Positions 1 to 6,906 of a stretch of DNA of 8,579 bases are shown here, one piece after another (within the stretch, counting starts at the first letter, position 1; each line of letters starts with the position of its first letter). The stretch lies in the NCBI GenBank assembly GCA_964467785.1, contig CAYXVB010000153.1, forward strand, positions 1 to 8,579. Reading direction: 5' to 3'. A model generated the notes under the pieces. The model saw nothing but the letters and a program-made list of their open reading frames with translations, ran no database searches and was not told the origin of the DNA. The DNA comes from CAYXVB01 sp964467785 (GTDB lineage Bacteria; Bdellovibrionota; UBA1018). The position numbers and the translations under genes were made by a program.

Positions 1-1353
1 CATGCCGACGCCGCGTCCCGAAATGTCGGTGATCTTGTCCGCGGTCGAGAAACCCGGCATGAAAATGAACGCGTAAATCTGCTTGTCGCTGAGCTTGGCC
101 GGATCGGCATCCTGCGGGACGAGGTTTCTTTCCTGGGCCTTCTTGAGAATGCGCTCGCGGTTCAGGCCGCCGCCGTCGTCCCTGATCTTGACGAGGATGC
201 GGCCGCCGGCCTGCTGGGCGGAAAGATGGATCAGCCCTTTTTCGGGCTTTTTACGCGCGGCGCGGGTCTCGGGTTTTTCGATCCCGTGGTCAAGCGAGTT
301 GCGCGCCATGTGCATCAAAGGGTCGCTGAGCAGCTCGACCATCGTGCGATCGATTTCGGTGTCCTCGCCCGACATGACGAACTCGACGGGCTTGCCCAGC
401 TTGACGGAGAGATCGCGGATGACTCGTTGTACTTTGAGGAACATCCCTTTGAGCGGGGTCATCCGCATGCTGAGCGTGCGGTCCTGAAGCTCGCGAATCG
501 TCTTGTCCATGAGACCGACCACCGCATTTAGGGCGAGGTCATCGGAGTAGCGGTCGCATTGGTTCATCAATTGGCTCTTGATGACCACCAGCTCGCCCAC
601 GAGGTTGAGCACGTTTTCGACGCGGTCGGCGTCGATCTTGATGCTGGCGTTGGTTTGTTGGGAGCCGCTCGCGGCGCCGGTTCCGACTGTCTTAGCGGCC
701 ACGGGAGCAGCCACGGGAGCGGTCGCGGCAGGTGCTGGGAGCGACGTCGGCGCCGGCTTTGACGTCGACGTCACGGGTTCTGCGATGCTCTCTCTTGCTG
801 TCTCGGCGAGTTTTTTCCAGACCGTATCGTCATCGAGCGAGTCTTTGTTCGCATTCGCGGCCGGATCAAGTTCGCTTGGATGGTACTCGACCGAGTGAAT
901 GGAGGTCGGTACCACGGGGGTCGGGCTGGCTTCTATGCGGGTGCCGGCCGATGATTCAATTCTGGCGGAACAGGCTCCGATCTCCTCGGCGAGCGCCCGC
1001 ACGTCCCATGGAGCGGGGTCGTGGGTCTTCAGCATCTGGATTCGGTGCTTGAATGCGTCTCCGGCTTTCAGGAGCACGGTGATGGTCGGGGTATCCACGA
1101 GCTCGGGATAGCCGCGCATCAGTGAGAGGCAGTCTTCGACGATATGGGCGAATTGCGCGAGATCCGTGAAGCCGACCGCCGCGCCCGCGCCCTTCATCGA
1201 GTGCGCGAGCCGAAAGATCTTTCCAAGCTCCTCGGGACGGCAGGCCGGGTCCTCGAGCTTAAGGTAGGACTCTTCACAGGCTTCGAGGAGAAAGCTCATC
1301 TCCTCGAGAAATTCTTTTTGCAGCAGTTCCAGCTGGTCCAATTCGCCCGACAT
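1..1353 (-). CDS. cheA: CheA-type chemotaxis histidine kinase, C-terminal part outside window
   Basis: CheA-family kinase: it autophosphorylates a histidine on its own Hpt domain and passes the phosphate to response regulators, normally under control of receptors and CheW. I translated the open frame from ATG at 1353; 451 residues are visible and the frame runs off the left edge. The Hpt domain is at about 1-115, with the phosphorylated His51 in HSMKGAGAAVGF. An Ala/Pro/Thr-rich linker covers about 135-235 and includes a 12-nt tandem duplication (698-721) coding APVA twice. The P3 dimerisation helices start at about 238 (IKIDADRVENVLNLVGEL). The ATPase N-box is MHMARNSLDHGIE (347-359), the G1 box DDGGGLN (392-398), the F-box FMPGFST (431-437) and the G2 box GRGVGM (446-451, at the cut edge). 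No clear P2 regulator-binding domain is seen. The CheW-like domain should lie beyond the edge. The gene follows the response regulator by 18 bp, with only a weak GGAA ribosome binding site. Confidence 0.95.
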   Translation of the reverse strand, partial: MSGELDQLELLQKEFLEEMSFLLEACEESYLKLEDPACRPEELGKIFRLAHSMKGAGAAVGFTDLAQFAHIVEDCLSLMRGYPELVDTPTITVLLKAGDAFKHRIQMLKTHDPAPWDVRALAEEIGACSARIESSAGTRIEASPTPVVPTSIHSVEYHPSELDPAANANKDSLDDDTVWKKLAETARESIAEPVTSTSKPAPTSLPAPAATAPVAAPVAAKTVGTGAASGSQQTNASIKIDADRVENVLNLVGELVVIKSQLMNQCDRYSDDLALNAVVGLMDKTIRELQDRTLSMRMTPLKGMFLKVQRVIRDLSVKLGKPVEFVMSGEDTEIDRTMVELLSDPLMHMARNSLDHGIEKPETRAARKKPEKGLIHLSAQQAGGRILVKIRDDGGGLNRERILKKAQERNLVPQDADPAKLSDKQIYAFIFMPGFSTADKITDISGRGVGM

Positions 1354-1371
1354 CTGTTTTTCCGGTTCCGT

Positions 1372-1917
1372 TCAAGCGGACTTTTTAACGTTAGCGGACT
1401 GATTCAATTTCTTCATGAGGATGAGGGCCTTTCGCGCGCGGATGTAGTCCTCAGCCTGCGCGGGGGGCATCCCGGCCGCGTCTTGGGTCACCTTCTTGAG
1501 CTCGGAATCCAGGCTGCGCAGCGCTAAACCGTAACGCGTAGCAGTCTCGACTGAGCGCATCAACTGCTCGACCTCGTAAGGTTTCTCCAAGAAGTCGAGG
1601 GCGCCCAGTCTCAGCGCCCGAACGGCCTTTTCCTTGTCTCCGTATCCCGTGAGAAATACGAAGGGTGTCTCCAGTCCGGCCTTTCGGACCTCGGCCAGGA
1701 AGTCGAGTCCGTTCAGCTTCGGCATGTTGATGTCGGAGAGAACGGCATCGATCGGATCACCCTTGGAGTGGGCGTCCCGGATCATCTGCAAGCCTTGCGC
1801 GCCGTCGACCGCCGTCTGGATCTGGTAGCTGTCGGTGGCGAGTTGCTCGACCAGGAGTTCGCGCAGGTCTGCTTCGTCGTCTACGATGAGGAGATTGGCT
1901 CTTGAGATTGACGTCAT
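1372..1917 (-). CDS. Single-domain response regulator with helical C-terminal tail
   Basis: A 181-residue receiver-domain protein that probably takes phosphate from the adjacent CheA-type kinase. The receiver signature is complete: acidic pair Asp13-Asp14 (LLIVDDE), phosphoacceptor Asp62 (LSDINMPKLNG), switch Thr90 (VFLTGYGD) and Lys112 (DFLEKPY). The receiver ends near residue 125. The remaining 55 or so residues are charged and helix-prone, rich in Ala, Leu and Lys, with no DNA-binding or enzymatic domain. The protein is therefore not a classic transcription factor; it could act by protein contact, as CheY does, or the tail could dock the kinase. ATG at 1917 is the only sensible start, because no start codon lies in frame just upstream. 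No Shine-Dalgarno sequence precedes it. The 18 bp gap to cheA indicates one operon. Family assignment is firm; the output is unknown. Confidence 0.93.
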   Translation of the reverse strand: MTSISRANLLIVDDEADLRELLVEQLATDSYQIQTAVDGAQGLQMIRDAHSKGDPIDAVLSDINMPKLNGLDFLAEVRKAGLETPFVFLTGYGDKEKAVRALRLGALDFLEKPYEVEQLMRSVETATRYGLALRSLDSELKKVTQDAAGMPPAQAEDYIRARKALILMKKLNQSANVKKSA

Positions 1918-1964
1918 GGTACTGGACGTATCGGCGTTCCAGTCCCAAACCTTATCTAACGGAT

Positions 1965-1993
1965 TTAAAATCTACTCTCCGTGAGGTCGTCAA
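1965..1993 (-). promoter_or_regulatory. Possible promoter for the response regulator-cheA operon
   Basis: On the minus strand TTGACG (1993-1988) is followed after 17 nt by TTTTAA (1970-1965). The -35 matches the sigma70 consensus at five of six positions; the -10 is weak, at three of six. It lies in the 83 bp gap between the MFS stop and the regulator start. The -10 overlaps a short perfect inverted repeat, GATTT-A-AAATC (1962-1972 on the plus strand), which might be an operator or just AT-rich melting DNA. Read-through from the MFS gene is an alternative. Confidence 0.3.
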
Positions 1994-2000
1994 AGCTCGA

Positions 2001-3215
2001 TCAGGCCGCCGCGGCTGTTTTTCCCCATTTCCAACGCAGGAGACAGGCCCAGAGCAGGCCCACGGAAATTACCCCGGCCGAGAGGTAAGGAAGCGCGTAA
2101 CTATAAGGAAAAACCATCAGGCCAAAAAATGGGCCGGTCGCCCTGGCCAGGCTGGATAGACCCTGGGACAGCCCGAGGGTAGAGCCCTGCTCGCTTGCAT
2201 CCGCGCTGCGCGAGGTCAGCGCGGCGAGGGAGGGGTTGATCAACGAAGATCCGATCGCCATCGGAATAGTGAGCAGGAAGTAGGCGGCGTAATTCGGCCC
2301 ATAGGGAAAAGCCAACATCGCGACCGCATTGAAAACCAGTCCCCAGATCAGTAGGTTGCGCTCCCCGAAGCGCGGGGCCAGCTTTCGGATCATGCCGCCT
2401 TGGATCATAGCGCCAAGCAGCCCCGATACCATCAGGACGAGTCCGGTCTTGTAGCCCGCGTCGCCGGTATCCAGCGCAAACTTGGCCTGGAATAGAAGCG
2501 AGAAAGTCTGTTCCATGTTCGAGAAGGCGAAGGTCACCAAAAAGGACATCAACAGGAAAAAGCCCAGTTCCTCATGCCGGAACGCCTGGGAGAGCCTTTT
2601 GATGCTCAGCGGGGCCAGTGAACGCCGCGCGGCCGAGGTGCGGAGGTGCCGGGGCAGCGACTCCGGCAGGCGAAAGAGCGCAAGCAAGAAGTTGATCCCG
2701 CAGATCGCGCCCGCGATGAAGCCCGGCGCGCCGAGGCTCAGTTTGGCCGCGGCGATGCCGCCCAGCGGTGGGCCGAGCGTGAATCCGATTCCAAATGCCG
2801 CTCCGATCAGCCCCATGCCTTTTGCGCGTTCCTCAGGCCGGGTCACATCCGCGATGTAGGCTTGAGCAGCCGAGATGTTTGCCGCGAAAATACCGGCAAA
2901 GGCGCGGGCTCCGAGGAGCCACCAGTAGTCCGGGGCGAGCCCGAAAATGATGTAGGATACCGTCGAGCCAAGCAGCGAGACGAGGATGACGGGGCGACGT
3001 CCCCAGCGATCCGAGAGCGCGCCCCAGAACGGCGTGAAGGCGAACTGACAGATCGAATAAACGGCGCCAAGGATCGGCAGCTGCAAACCCGTCGCGCCAT
3101 AGTGTCGGCCGTAAAGCCCGACGAGCGGGATCACCATCCCAAATCCGATCAGGTCGACCAGCACGGTAGTGAAAATGACGAAGAGAGGAGATTTGGAGCG
3201 GCGCGTTTCGGTCAT
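2001..3215 (-). CDS. MFS transporter, TetA-like drug:H+ antiporter family
   Basis: An inner-membrane major facilitator of 404 residues with a hydrophobic pattern fitting 12 transmembrane helices, a usual length for the DHA1/TetA group. It is expected to export small molecules in exchange for protons; the substrate cannot be read from the sequence. TM1 contains LVDLIGFGMVIPLV. Loop 2-3 has the MFS motif A, GALSDRWGRRP (residues 65-75). TM5 carries the antiporter motif C, GAAFGIGFTLGPPLGG (138-153), with the G(X8)G(X3)GP(X2)GG spacing typical of drug exporters. The middle loop (about 185-215) is basic. I start at ATG 3215; a TTG three codons upstream (3224) is possible but less likely. Neither has a clear ribosome binding site, and a poor TTGGCT/TATTTT pair lies so close that the message might be leaderless. 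The gene is divergent from the asparaginase gene, and no TetR-like regulator sits beside it in the window. Confidence 0.92.
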   Translation of the reverse strand: MTETRRSKSPLFVIFTTVLVDLIGFGMVIPLVGLYGRHYGATGLQLPILGAVYSICQFAFTPFWGALSDRWGRRPVILVSLLGSTVSYIIFGLAPDYWWLLGARAFAGIFAANISAAQAYIADVTRPEERAKGMGLIGAAFGIGFTLGPPLGGIAAAKLSLGAPGFIAGAICGINFLLALFRLPESLPRHLRTSAARRSLAPLSIKRLSQAFRHEELGFFLLMSFLVTFAFSNMEQTFSLLFQAKFALDTGDAGYKTGLVLMVSGLLGAMIQGGMIRKLAPRFGERNLLIWGLVFNAVAMLAFPYGPNYAAYFLLTIPMAIGSSLINPSLAALTSRSADASEQGSTLGLSQGLSSLARATGPFFGLMVFPYSYALPYLSAGVISVGLLWACLLRWKWGKTAAAA

Positions 3216-3331
3216 CGGCCGCAAAATAGCAGTCTGCCGGGTCTCGAGCCAAGCCTAAAAACCGGTGCGCGGCGCGGGCATTATCGCTGGGTTGACGAAT
3301 GGGCGGCCGAGAGTCCATCCTCATAGGACAC

Positions 3332-4441
3332 ATGGCCTCACGATCCACAAAAAATCAGCAGCTTCCGCGAGTCCTCCTTCTTTACACCGGGGGCACCATC
3401 GGTATGGCCGGCGAAGCCGCGGGCGCGGCCGTCGGCGAAAAAGGTCTGCTGGTCGTGCCCGAGCTTTCCGCGCCGGAGCTGCGCCGGCGTCTGCATGAGA
3501 GAGTTCCTGAGCTCGATCAGATCGCGCATTGCGATCTGGAGGTCCTGAGCAATTGCGATAGCGCTCACGTCGGTCCGGACGAGTGGGCCCTGTTCGCGCG
3601 GACGATCCGCGCGCAATGGAAACGCTACGACGGGGTCGTCGTCCTTCATGGCACGGACACGCTCGCCTATACCGCCAGTGCGCTTTCGTTCCTGCTTCGG
3701 CCGTGTCTCAAGCCGGTCGTGGTGACCGGCGCCCAGCGCCCGCTCGCGGCCTTGCGCACGGACGCGCGCCGAAATCTCATCTCGGCCGTGGAGATCGCCG
3801 CGCGCGGTCCCCGTAGCGCGGTCTCGCAGGTCACGGTCTTTTTCGATGAGCTGCTTTTTCAAGGCAATCGCGTCCGCAAACGCAGCGCTTCGGATTTTGC
3901 CGCGTTCGAAAGCCCAAAGGCGTCCCCGCTGGCCTGGGTGGGTACCGAGATCCGGTATGCGCCGCATCGGGTGCGCAAAGTACGCCGAGCCGTGCCAGCT
4001 CTGAAACCTGTTTTTTCGCGTCACGTTGGCATGCTCCACGTCACTCCCGGTCTCCCAGCGGGCGCGATCGCACGAACCTGGCTCGATGAACTCGATGCTC
4101 TGGTGCTAGTCGTCTATCCATCCGGCACCGGTCCGACCCATGATCCCGAGTTCATGGCGATGCTGGAGCGGGCCCGTGGCCGCGTCCCGGTGGTGATCGT
4201 CACTGACACCGCCCATGCCGGCGAGGGGGGGCGCGCCGATCCGTCACTCTATGCCGCCGGTCGAGAGCTTCTGCGCGCCGGTTGCCTTTGGGCCGGAGAG
4301 ATGACGCCGGAGTGCGCCTACGTCAAAACCACCTTGGTCGCGGGCAACTTGTCCCCCAAAGCTCCGAGAAAAGATCCCCAAAAAAAACGAATCGACGCAT
4401 TTTGCCGACTCTGGCAGGCCGACCTCGCCGGTGAAGGCTGA
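3332..4441 (+). CDS. ansA: L-asparaginase, type I (cytoplasmic, AnsA-like)
   Basis: Hydrolyses L-asparagine to aspartate and ammonia. There is no signal peptide, which fits the cytoplasmic type I enzyme. Numbered from ATG 3332 (369 residues), the family motifs are YTGGTIGM with nucleophile Thr22, DS at 76-77 (substrate carboxylate binding), HGTDTLAYTASALSFLL with catalytic Thr108-Asp109, VTGAQRPLAALRTDARRNL (131-149), and GNRVRK with Lys183 matching the catalytic lysine. The protein is about 30 residues longer than E. coli AnsA (338), mostly through a basic C-terminal tail. ATG 3332 follows AGGA (3325-3328) at a short 3 nt spacing. An in-frame ATG at 3299 would add 11 residues but lacks a ribosome binding site. 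By gapless comparison from memory with E. coli AnsA, positions tied to allosteric asparagine binding differ: Val260 replaces Arg240, and Thr293 replaces Cys273. It is likely the first gene of an operon with the next two. Confidence 0.93.
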   Translation: MASRSTKNQQLPRVLLLYTGGTIGMAGEAAGAAVGEKGLLVVPELSAPELRRRLHERVPELDQIAHCDLEVLSNCDSAHVGPDEWALFARTIRAQWKRYDGVVVLHGTDTLAYTASALSFLLRPCLKPVVVTGAQRPLAALRTDARRNLISAVEIAARGPRSAVSQVTVFFDELLFQGNRVRKRSASDFAAFESPKASPLAWVGTEIRYAPHRVRKVRRAVPALKPVFSRHVGMLHVTPGLPAGAIARTWLDELDALVLVVYPSGTGPTHDPEFMAMLERARGRVPVVIVTDTAHAGEGGRADPSLYAAGRELLRAGCLWAGEMTPECAYVKTTLVAGNLSPKAPRKDPQKKRIDAFCRLWQADLAGEG

Positions 4442-4466
4442 TCAGCCTCGACAAGAAAGGACCACA

Positions 4467-5168
4467 ATGAAAACCAGATCCCTCCTTAGGCTTGCCCTCA
4501 TGCTTCAGGTTTTTTCCGCCGCATCGGTTTCCGCGGCGGAGTCCGTGAGCGCCATTTACGAGTTGGGTAGCAATCGCCAGGCGCTTCTTTTTCGGATGAA
4601 GCGGGCCACCGTGGAACGTGATAACGGCAGCACGATCCGCAATGATTTTCTCTATCCGGATGGAAAAGAGGCTGTGAGCGAGGAAATCGTGCTGGAAAAC
4701 GGAAAGGTCAAGAGCATCCGAATCGACCAAAAGCAGCTTGGGGAAACCTACAGCGCGGTCGTCAAGGAAGGCGTGATCCATTATTCGAAAACCGTCGGCG
4801 GCAAGACCAAGGAGAGTCATGAAGATTATCCGGAAGATCTCCTCGTCGGCGTGCAGCTCTCCGGTTTCGCCCACTCAAACTGGGATGCGCTGCTGAAGGG
4901 AGAGTCACGATCGTTCCGCATCATGGTCGTGGATCGGCAGGAGACCTTTGGCTTCAAGATGTTCAAGGAAGCGTCCGAGAGCGACGAAAACAACGTCATG
5001 CTCAAGATCAAACCCTCGAGCCCTTTCATTTCCGCCTTGGTCAAGCCGATCGCGTTCCGCTTTGATGCCAAGACTCGCAAGCTCAAATCGGTGCTCGGCC
5101 GGACCACGCCCAAGCTCCGCAAGGGCGATAAGTGGGCCGACTTGGATGCCGAACTCGTGATCGAGTGA
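4467..5168 (+). CDS. Secreted periplasmic protein of unknown function
   Basis: 233 residues starting at ATG 4467, chosen because AAGAAAGGA (4453-4461) lies at ideal spacing and a Sec signal peptide follows at once. A GTG at 4431 in the same frame would bury that signal. The signal is MKTRSLLRLALMLQVFSAA then SVSA, with likely signal peptidase I cleavage after Ala23. There is no lipobox cysteine. The mature part, about 210 residues, alternates charged and hydrophobic residues in short strands, suggesting a mainly beta fold. Notable stretches are FLYPDGKEAVSEEIVLENGKV, then VVDRQETFGFKMFK and FRFDAKTRKLKSVLGRTTPK. The layout loosely recalls DUF3108-like periplasmic beta proteins, but I cannot claim membership. 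No catalytic motif or cysteine pair is visible. The gene starts 25 bp after the asparaginase stop and ends 41 bp before the DUF302-like gene. Confidence 0.85.
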   Translation: MKTRSLLRLALMLQVFSAASVSAAESVSAIYELGSNRQALLFRMKRATVERDNGSTIRNDFLYPDGKEAVSEEIVLENGKVKSIRIDQKQLGETYSAVVKEGVIHYSKTVGGKTKESHEDYPEDLLVGVQLSGFAHSNWDALLKGESRSFRIMVVDRQETFGFKMFKEASESDENNVMLKIKPSSPFISALVKPIAFRFDAKTRKLKSVLGRTTPKLRKGDKWADLDAELVIE

Positions 5169-5209
5169 GCGCCGGGGGGGAATATGGCTTGCAGTCTGGA
5201 CCCCCATAA

Positions 5210-5710
5210 ATGATCACTGAACCCTTGGTCCTGGTGAAGTCCGTCCGCTGCACGGTGGACGCGGCGCTGGAAACGGTCGTGCGTGCCTTTGAGAACCATG
5301 GCTTCGCGATCGTATCCAAACTCGACATCTATCCGAAAAGCCATCGATTGGTGGGGGATACCAAGCGGGCCACGCTCCTTCGGGCGTGTTTCCCCAAGGC
5401 CCGGTGCGCCCGCTATTTCTTGAGTCAGCGGGACCCCGAAATCGTCCGTTGTAGCGTGCTTCTCCAGGAAAACGATCCTGCCAGCTGCAAGATCGAGATC
5501 GCTCGTCCGGTGCGCCTGCTCGACATGAATCAAGAAGCCGTGCGCTCGCTCGCGCGGGAGACGGATTGGCGACTTCGCAAGATCCTCATCGAGTTTCGGG
5601 CGCTATTCCTGCCGGACGACTCGCTCACCGCCGATGCGCGGATCGAAAGCGGTCTCAATCCCGAACCGATGGACACCGATCCGGGCACATCCTTGAAGAT
5701 CAGCAGCTAA
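5210..5710 (+). CDS. DUF302-like protein
   Basis: 166 residues. The first 105 or so resemble DUF302: an N-terminal helix and strand (TVDAALETVVRAFENHGFAIVSKLDI, here split in text: TVDAALETVVRAF then ENHGFAIVSKLDI), then LLRACFPKARCARYFL matching the family's cysteine-proline segment before a helix, and IVRCSVLLQEND matching the 'LPC-x-vvv' strand. The C-terminal 60 residues are an extra charged, partly helical tail not typical of DUF302 alone. There is no signal peptide or membrane segment, so it is probably cytoplasmic. DUF302 proteins are small alpha/beta proteins without an agreed biochemical activity. Four cysteines (14, 60, 66, 81) fall in or near the domain and a fifth is at 93; I see no known metal-site spacing. 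The start is ATG 5210, with no strong ribosome binding site. The short gap behind the secreted-protein gene suggests the same transcript. Confidence 0.75.
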   Translation: MITEPLVLVKSVRCTVDAALETVVRAFENHGFAIVSKLDIYPKSHRLVGDTKRATLLRACFPKARCARYFLSQRDPEIVRCSVLLQENDPASCKIEIARPVRLLDMNQEAVRSLARETDWRLRKILIEFRALFLPDDSLTADARIESGLNPEPMDTDPGTSLKISS

Positions 5711-5908
5711 AAGTTCTGTCCAAGGATTGGGCACTGTCCAGCCGACTGTAAAGTGTCCGCGGCGACACATGAGCGTAACTCTTCGCGAAACGCCCCTAAG
5801 CTTCAGGCATGCCGGTTGCTCTGTATTGCCCAGAGGGTTGCGTGCGGGGCAGGGAAATCCGCGCCTCTGCGCGCCCCAGTGCTGGAATGTTTTTGGGGGT
5901 AGTACGTG
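5711..5908. other. Structured intergenic region upstream of the lipoprotein gene
   Basis: About 200 bp without a convincing gene. It opens with TGTCCAA-GGA-TTGGGCA (5717-5733), a 7 bp stem with one G-U pair. Further copies of TGTCC follow at 5735 and 5754. The last is half of GTGTC-N6-GACAC (5753-5768). Weaker inverted repeats are CTCTG/CAGAG around the sequence CTGTATTGCCCAG, and GGGGC/GCCCC near 5845-5880. A poor promoter match TTGGGC-16-TAAAGT (5727-5754) overlaps the first two hairpins. GGGGGT just before the lipoprotein start may serve as its ribosome binding site. No T-run follows the hairpins, so I do not call a terminator. Confidence 0.45.
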
Positions 5909-6871
5909 ATGTTTGTCGGCAAATCACTTAAATCAGCTGCGTATAATGTGCACAAATCCATCCGCCTCCTGCCCGCTTTGGGGCTCATTGCCAGCCTGAC
6001 CGCGTGCGAAGCTCCCTATGCCCTGCGGGTGAGCTCGATGTCGGGCGATGATTCCTCCAATGTCACCGGCGATAAAGGGATCGCTTTGCCGGTCGAGGTT
6101 CCCGGGGCCAAGCCAACAGCCAATCCGGCACCGAAGCCGAGTCCGAGCGCGAGTCCGAGCCCGAAGCCAACGGTCGTCATGAAAGACAAAGACGACAAAA
6201 ATGACCACGACAGCGATGACGATGATTACAACTGGACCAACACCTACACCGACGGCAAGCTTGCTTGCGACCGCCTGAAGCGCCAGTCTGATCCGGTCAT
6301 CGTCATGGGCGATAAGGCGGTCGACACGACCCGCGCCACCAACCTCACGCTGGAAGGCAAAGGGGGCATCGTGATCGCCGAGGCCGAGCGCATCCACTCG
6401 ATTGCCGACGTCCAGGGCAAGATCGAAGTCAACGCTCGGACCATCGGTCCGATCCGCGGTCTCCACGGCCAAATCGACATCAATGCCGTGTCGATCGAAT
6501 CGATCGCTGCCATTCACGGCAACGGGCGCTTCGTTGCCGATCGGCTAAGCACCGCGGCCGAGACTTTCGGCAACCTCAAGCTCAACGTCGGGGCGATCAC
6601 CATGATCCAAGGCGTGCACGGCCACACCGCCGTTATCGCCCGTAAAAACGCCTCCAGCAAGCAGAGCACCATCCAACTGGTCGAAGGCACGGATGGCCAC
6701 GTCCTGATCTGCGGCATGCACGTCCAGTCGCTCCGGAACACGCGGGGCCAGGTCGTGGTCGTGGGCGGCGACGTGGATGAAGTCAGCGACGTCAAGGGCA
6801 AGGTCATCGTCATCGGCGGCAAGATCAACAAGAGCTCGAACGTCGATGGCGAGAGGATCGAAGTCCGCTGA
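5909..6871 (+). CDS. Lipoprotein with acidic tether and C-terminal beta-solenoid
   Basis: 320 residues from ATG 5909; a GTG directly before it (5906) is an equal alternative. The signal peptide ends in the lipobox LTAC, so Cys33 is lipidated, and the +2 residue is Glu, compatible with outer-membrane sorting in Gram-negatives. Next comes a Pro/Ser/Lys tether (about 65-88, with PKPSPSASPSPKP) and a strongly acidic run (92-106, mostly Asp and Lys). From about residue 145 to the end the chain is a regular repeat of about 17 residues, each starting with x-Gly and carrying alternating hydrophobics: QGKIEVNARTIGPIRGL, HGQIDINAVSIESIAAI, RGQVVVVGGDVDEVSDV and KGKVIVIGGKINKSSNV. This pattern is that expected of a right- or left-handed beta-solenoid, similar in spirit to bactofilin or DUF3060 sheets, though I claim neither family. 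Cys120 and Cys268 could pair. No enzyme motif is visible. The downstream membrane protein starts 35 bp later, so the two are probably co-expressed. Confidence 0.85.
   Translation: MFVGKSLKSAAYNVHKSIRLLPALGLIASLTACEAPYALRVSSMSGDDSSNVTGDKGIALPVEVPGAKPTANPAPKPSPSASPSPKPTVVMKDKDDKNDHDSDDDDYNWTNTYTDGKLACDRLKRQSDPVIVMGDKAVDTTRATNLTLEGKGGIVIAEAERIHSIADVQGKIEVNARTIGPIRGLHGQIDINAVSIESIAAIHGNGRFVADRLSTAAETFGNLKLNVGAITMIQGVHGHTAVIARKNASSKQSTIQLVEGTDGHVLICGMHVQSLRNTRGQVVVVGGDVDEVSDVKGKVIVIGGKINKSSNVDGERIEVR
6413..6871 (+). repeat. Coding repeat region: ~17-residue solenoid units
   Basis: Protein-level tandem repeat inside the lipoprotein, residues 169-320. The units are 17, 17, 18, 16, 25, 17, 17 and 17 residues, then an 8-residue end cap. 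The pattern is x-G-x-hydrophobic-x-hydrophobic, then a small residue, and later x-I-x-x-hydrophobic. The 25-residue unit (237-261) carries an insertion rich in Lys, Ser and Gln, likely a loop off the solenoid. The nucleotide sequence has diverged, so this is old duplication or structural convergence rather than recent DNA repeat expansion. Confidence 0.75.
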
Positions 6872-6906
6872 GTTAAGTCGGTCGCTCGGCGGCCGAGGGA
6901 GCCAAC

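Noticed and set aside
698..721. 12-nt tandem repeat as a phase-variation locus
   Set aside because: Only two copies with one mismatch, in frame, within a flexible Ala/Pro linker; a change in copy number would not shift the frame.
83..1527. Several plus-strand open frames of 67-134 codons opposite the kinase and regulator
   Set aside because: They are antisense to a continuous CheA frame with all its motifs; their translations are Arg/Ser/Ala-rich with no family signature, as expected of GC-rich shadow frames.
4431..4466. GTG at 4431 as the start of the secreted protein, overlapping the asparaginase stop
   Set aside because: It would put 12 charged residues before an otherwise perfect signal peptide; ATG 4467 has a strong ribosome binding site at the right distance.
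5727..5909. 60-codon open frame in the intergenic region
   Set aside because: No ribosome binding site, odd composition rich in Arg, Cys and Pro, no motif, and it overlaps the hairpins.
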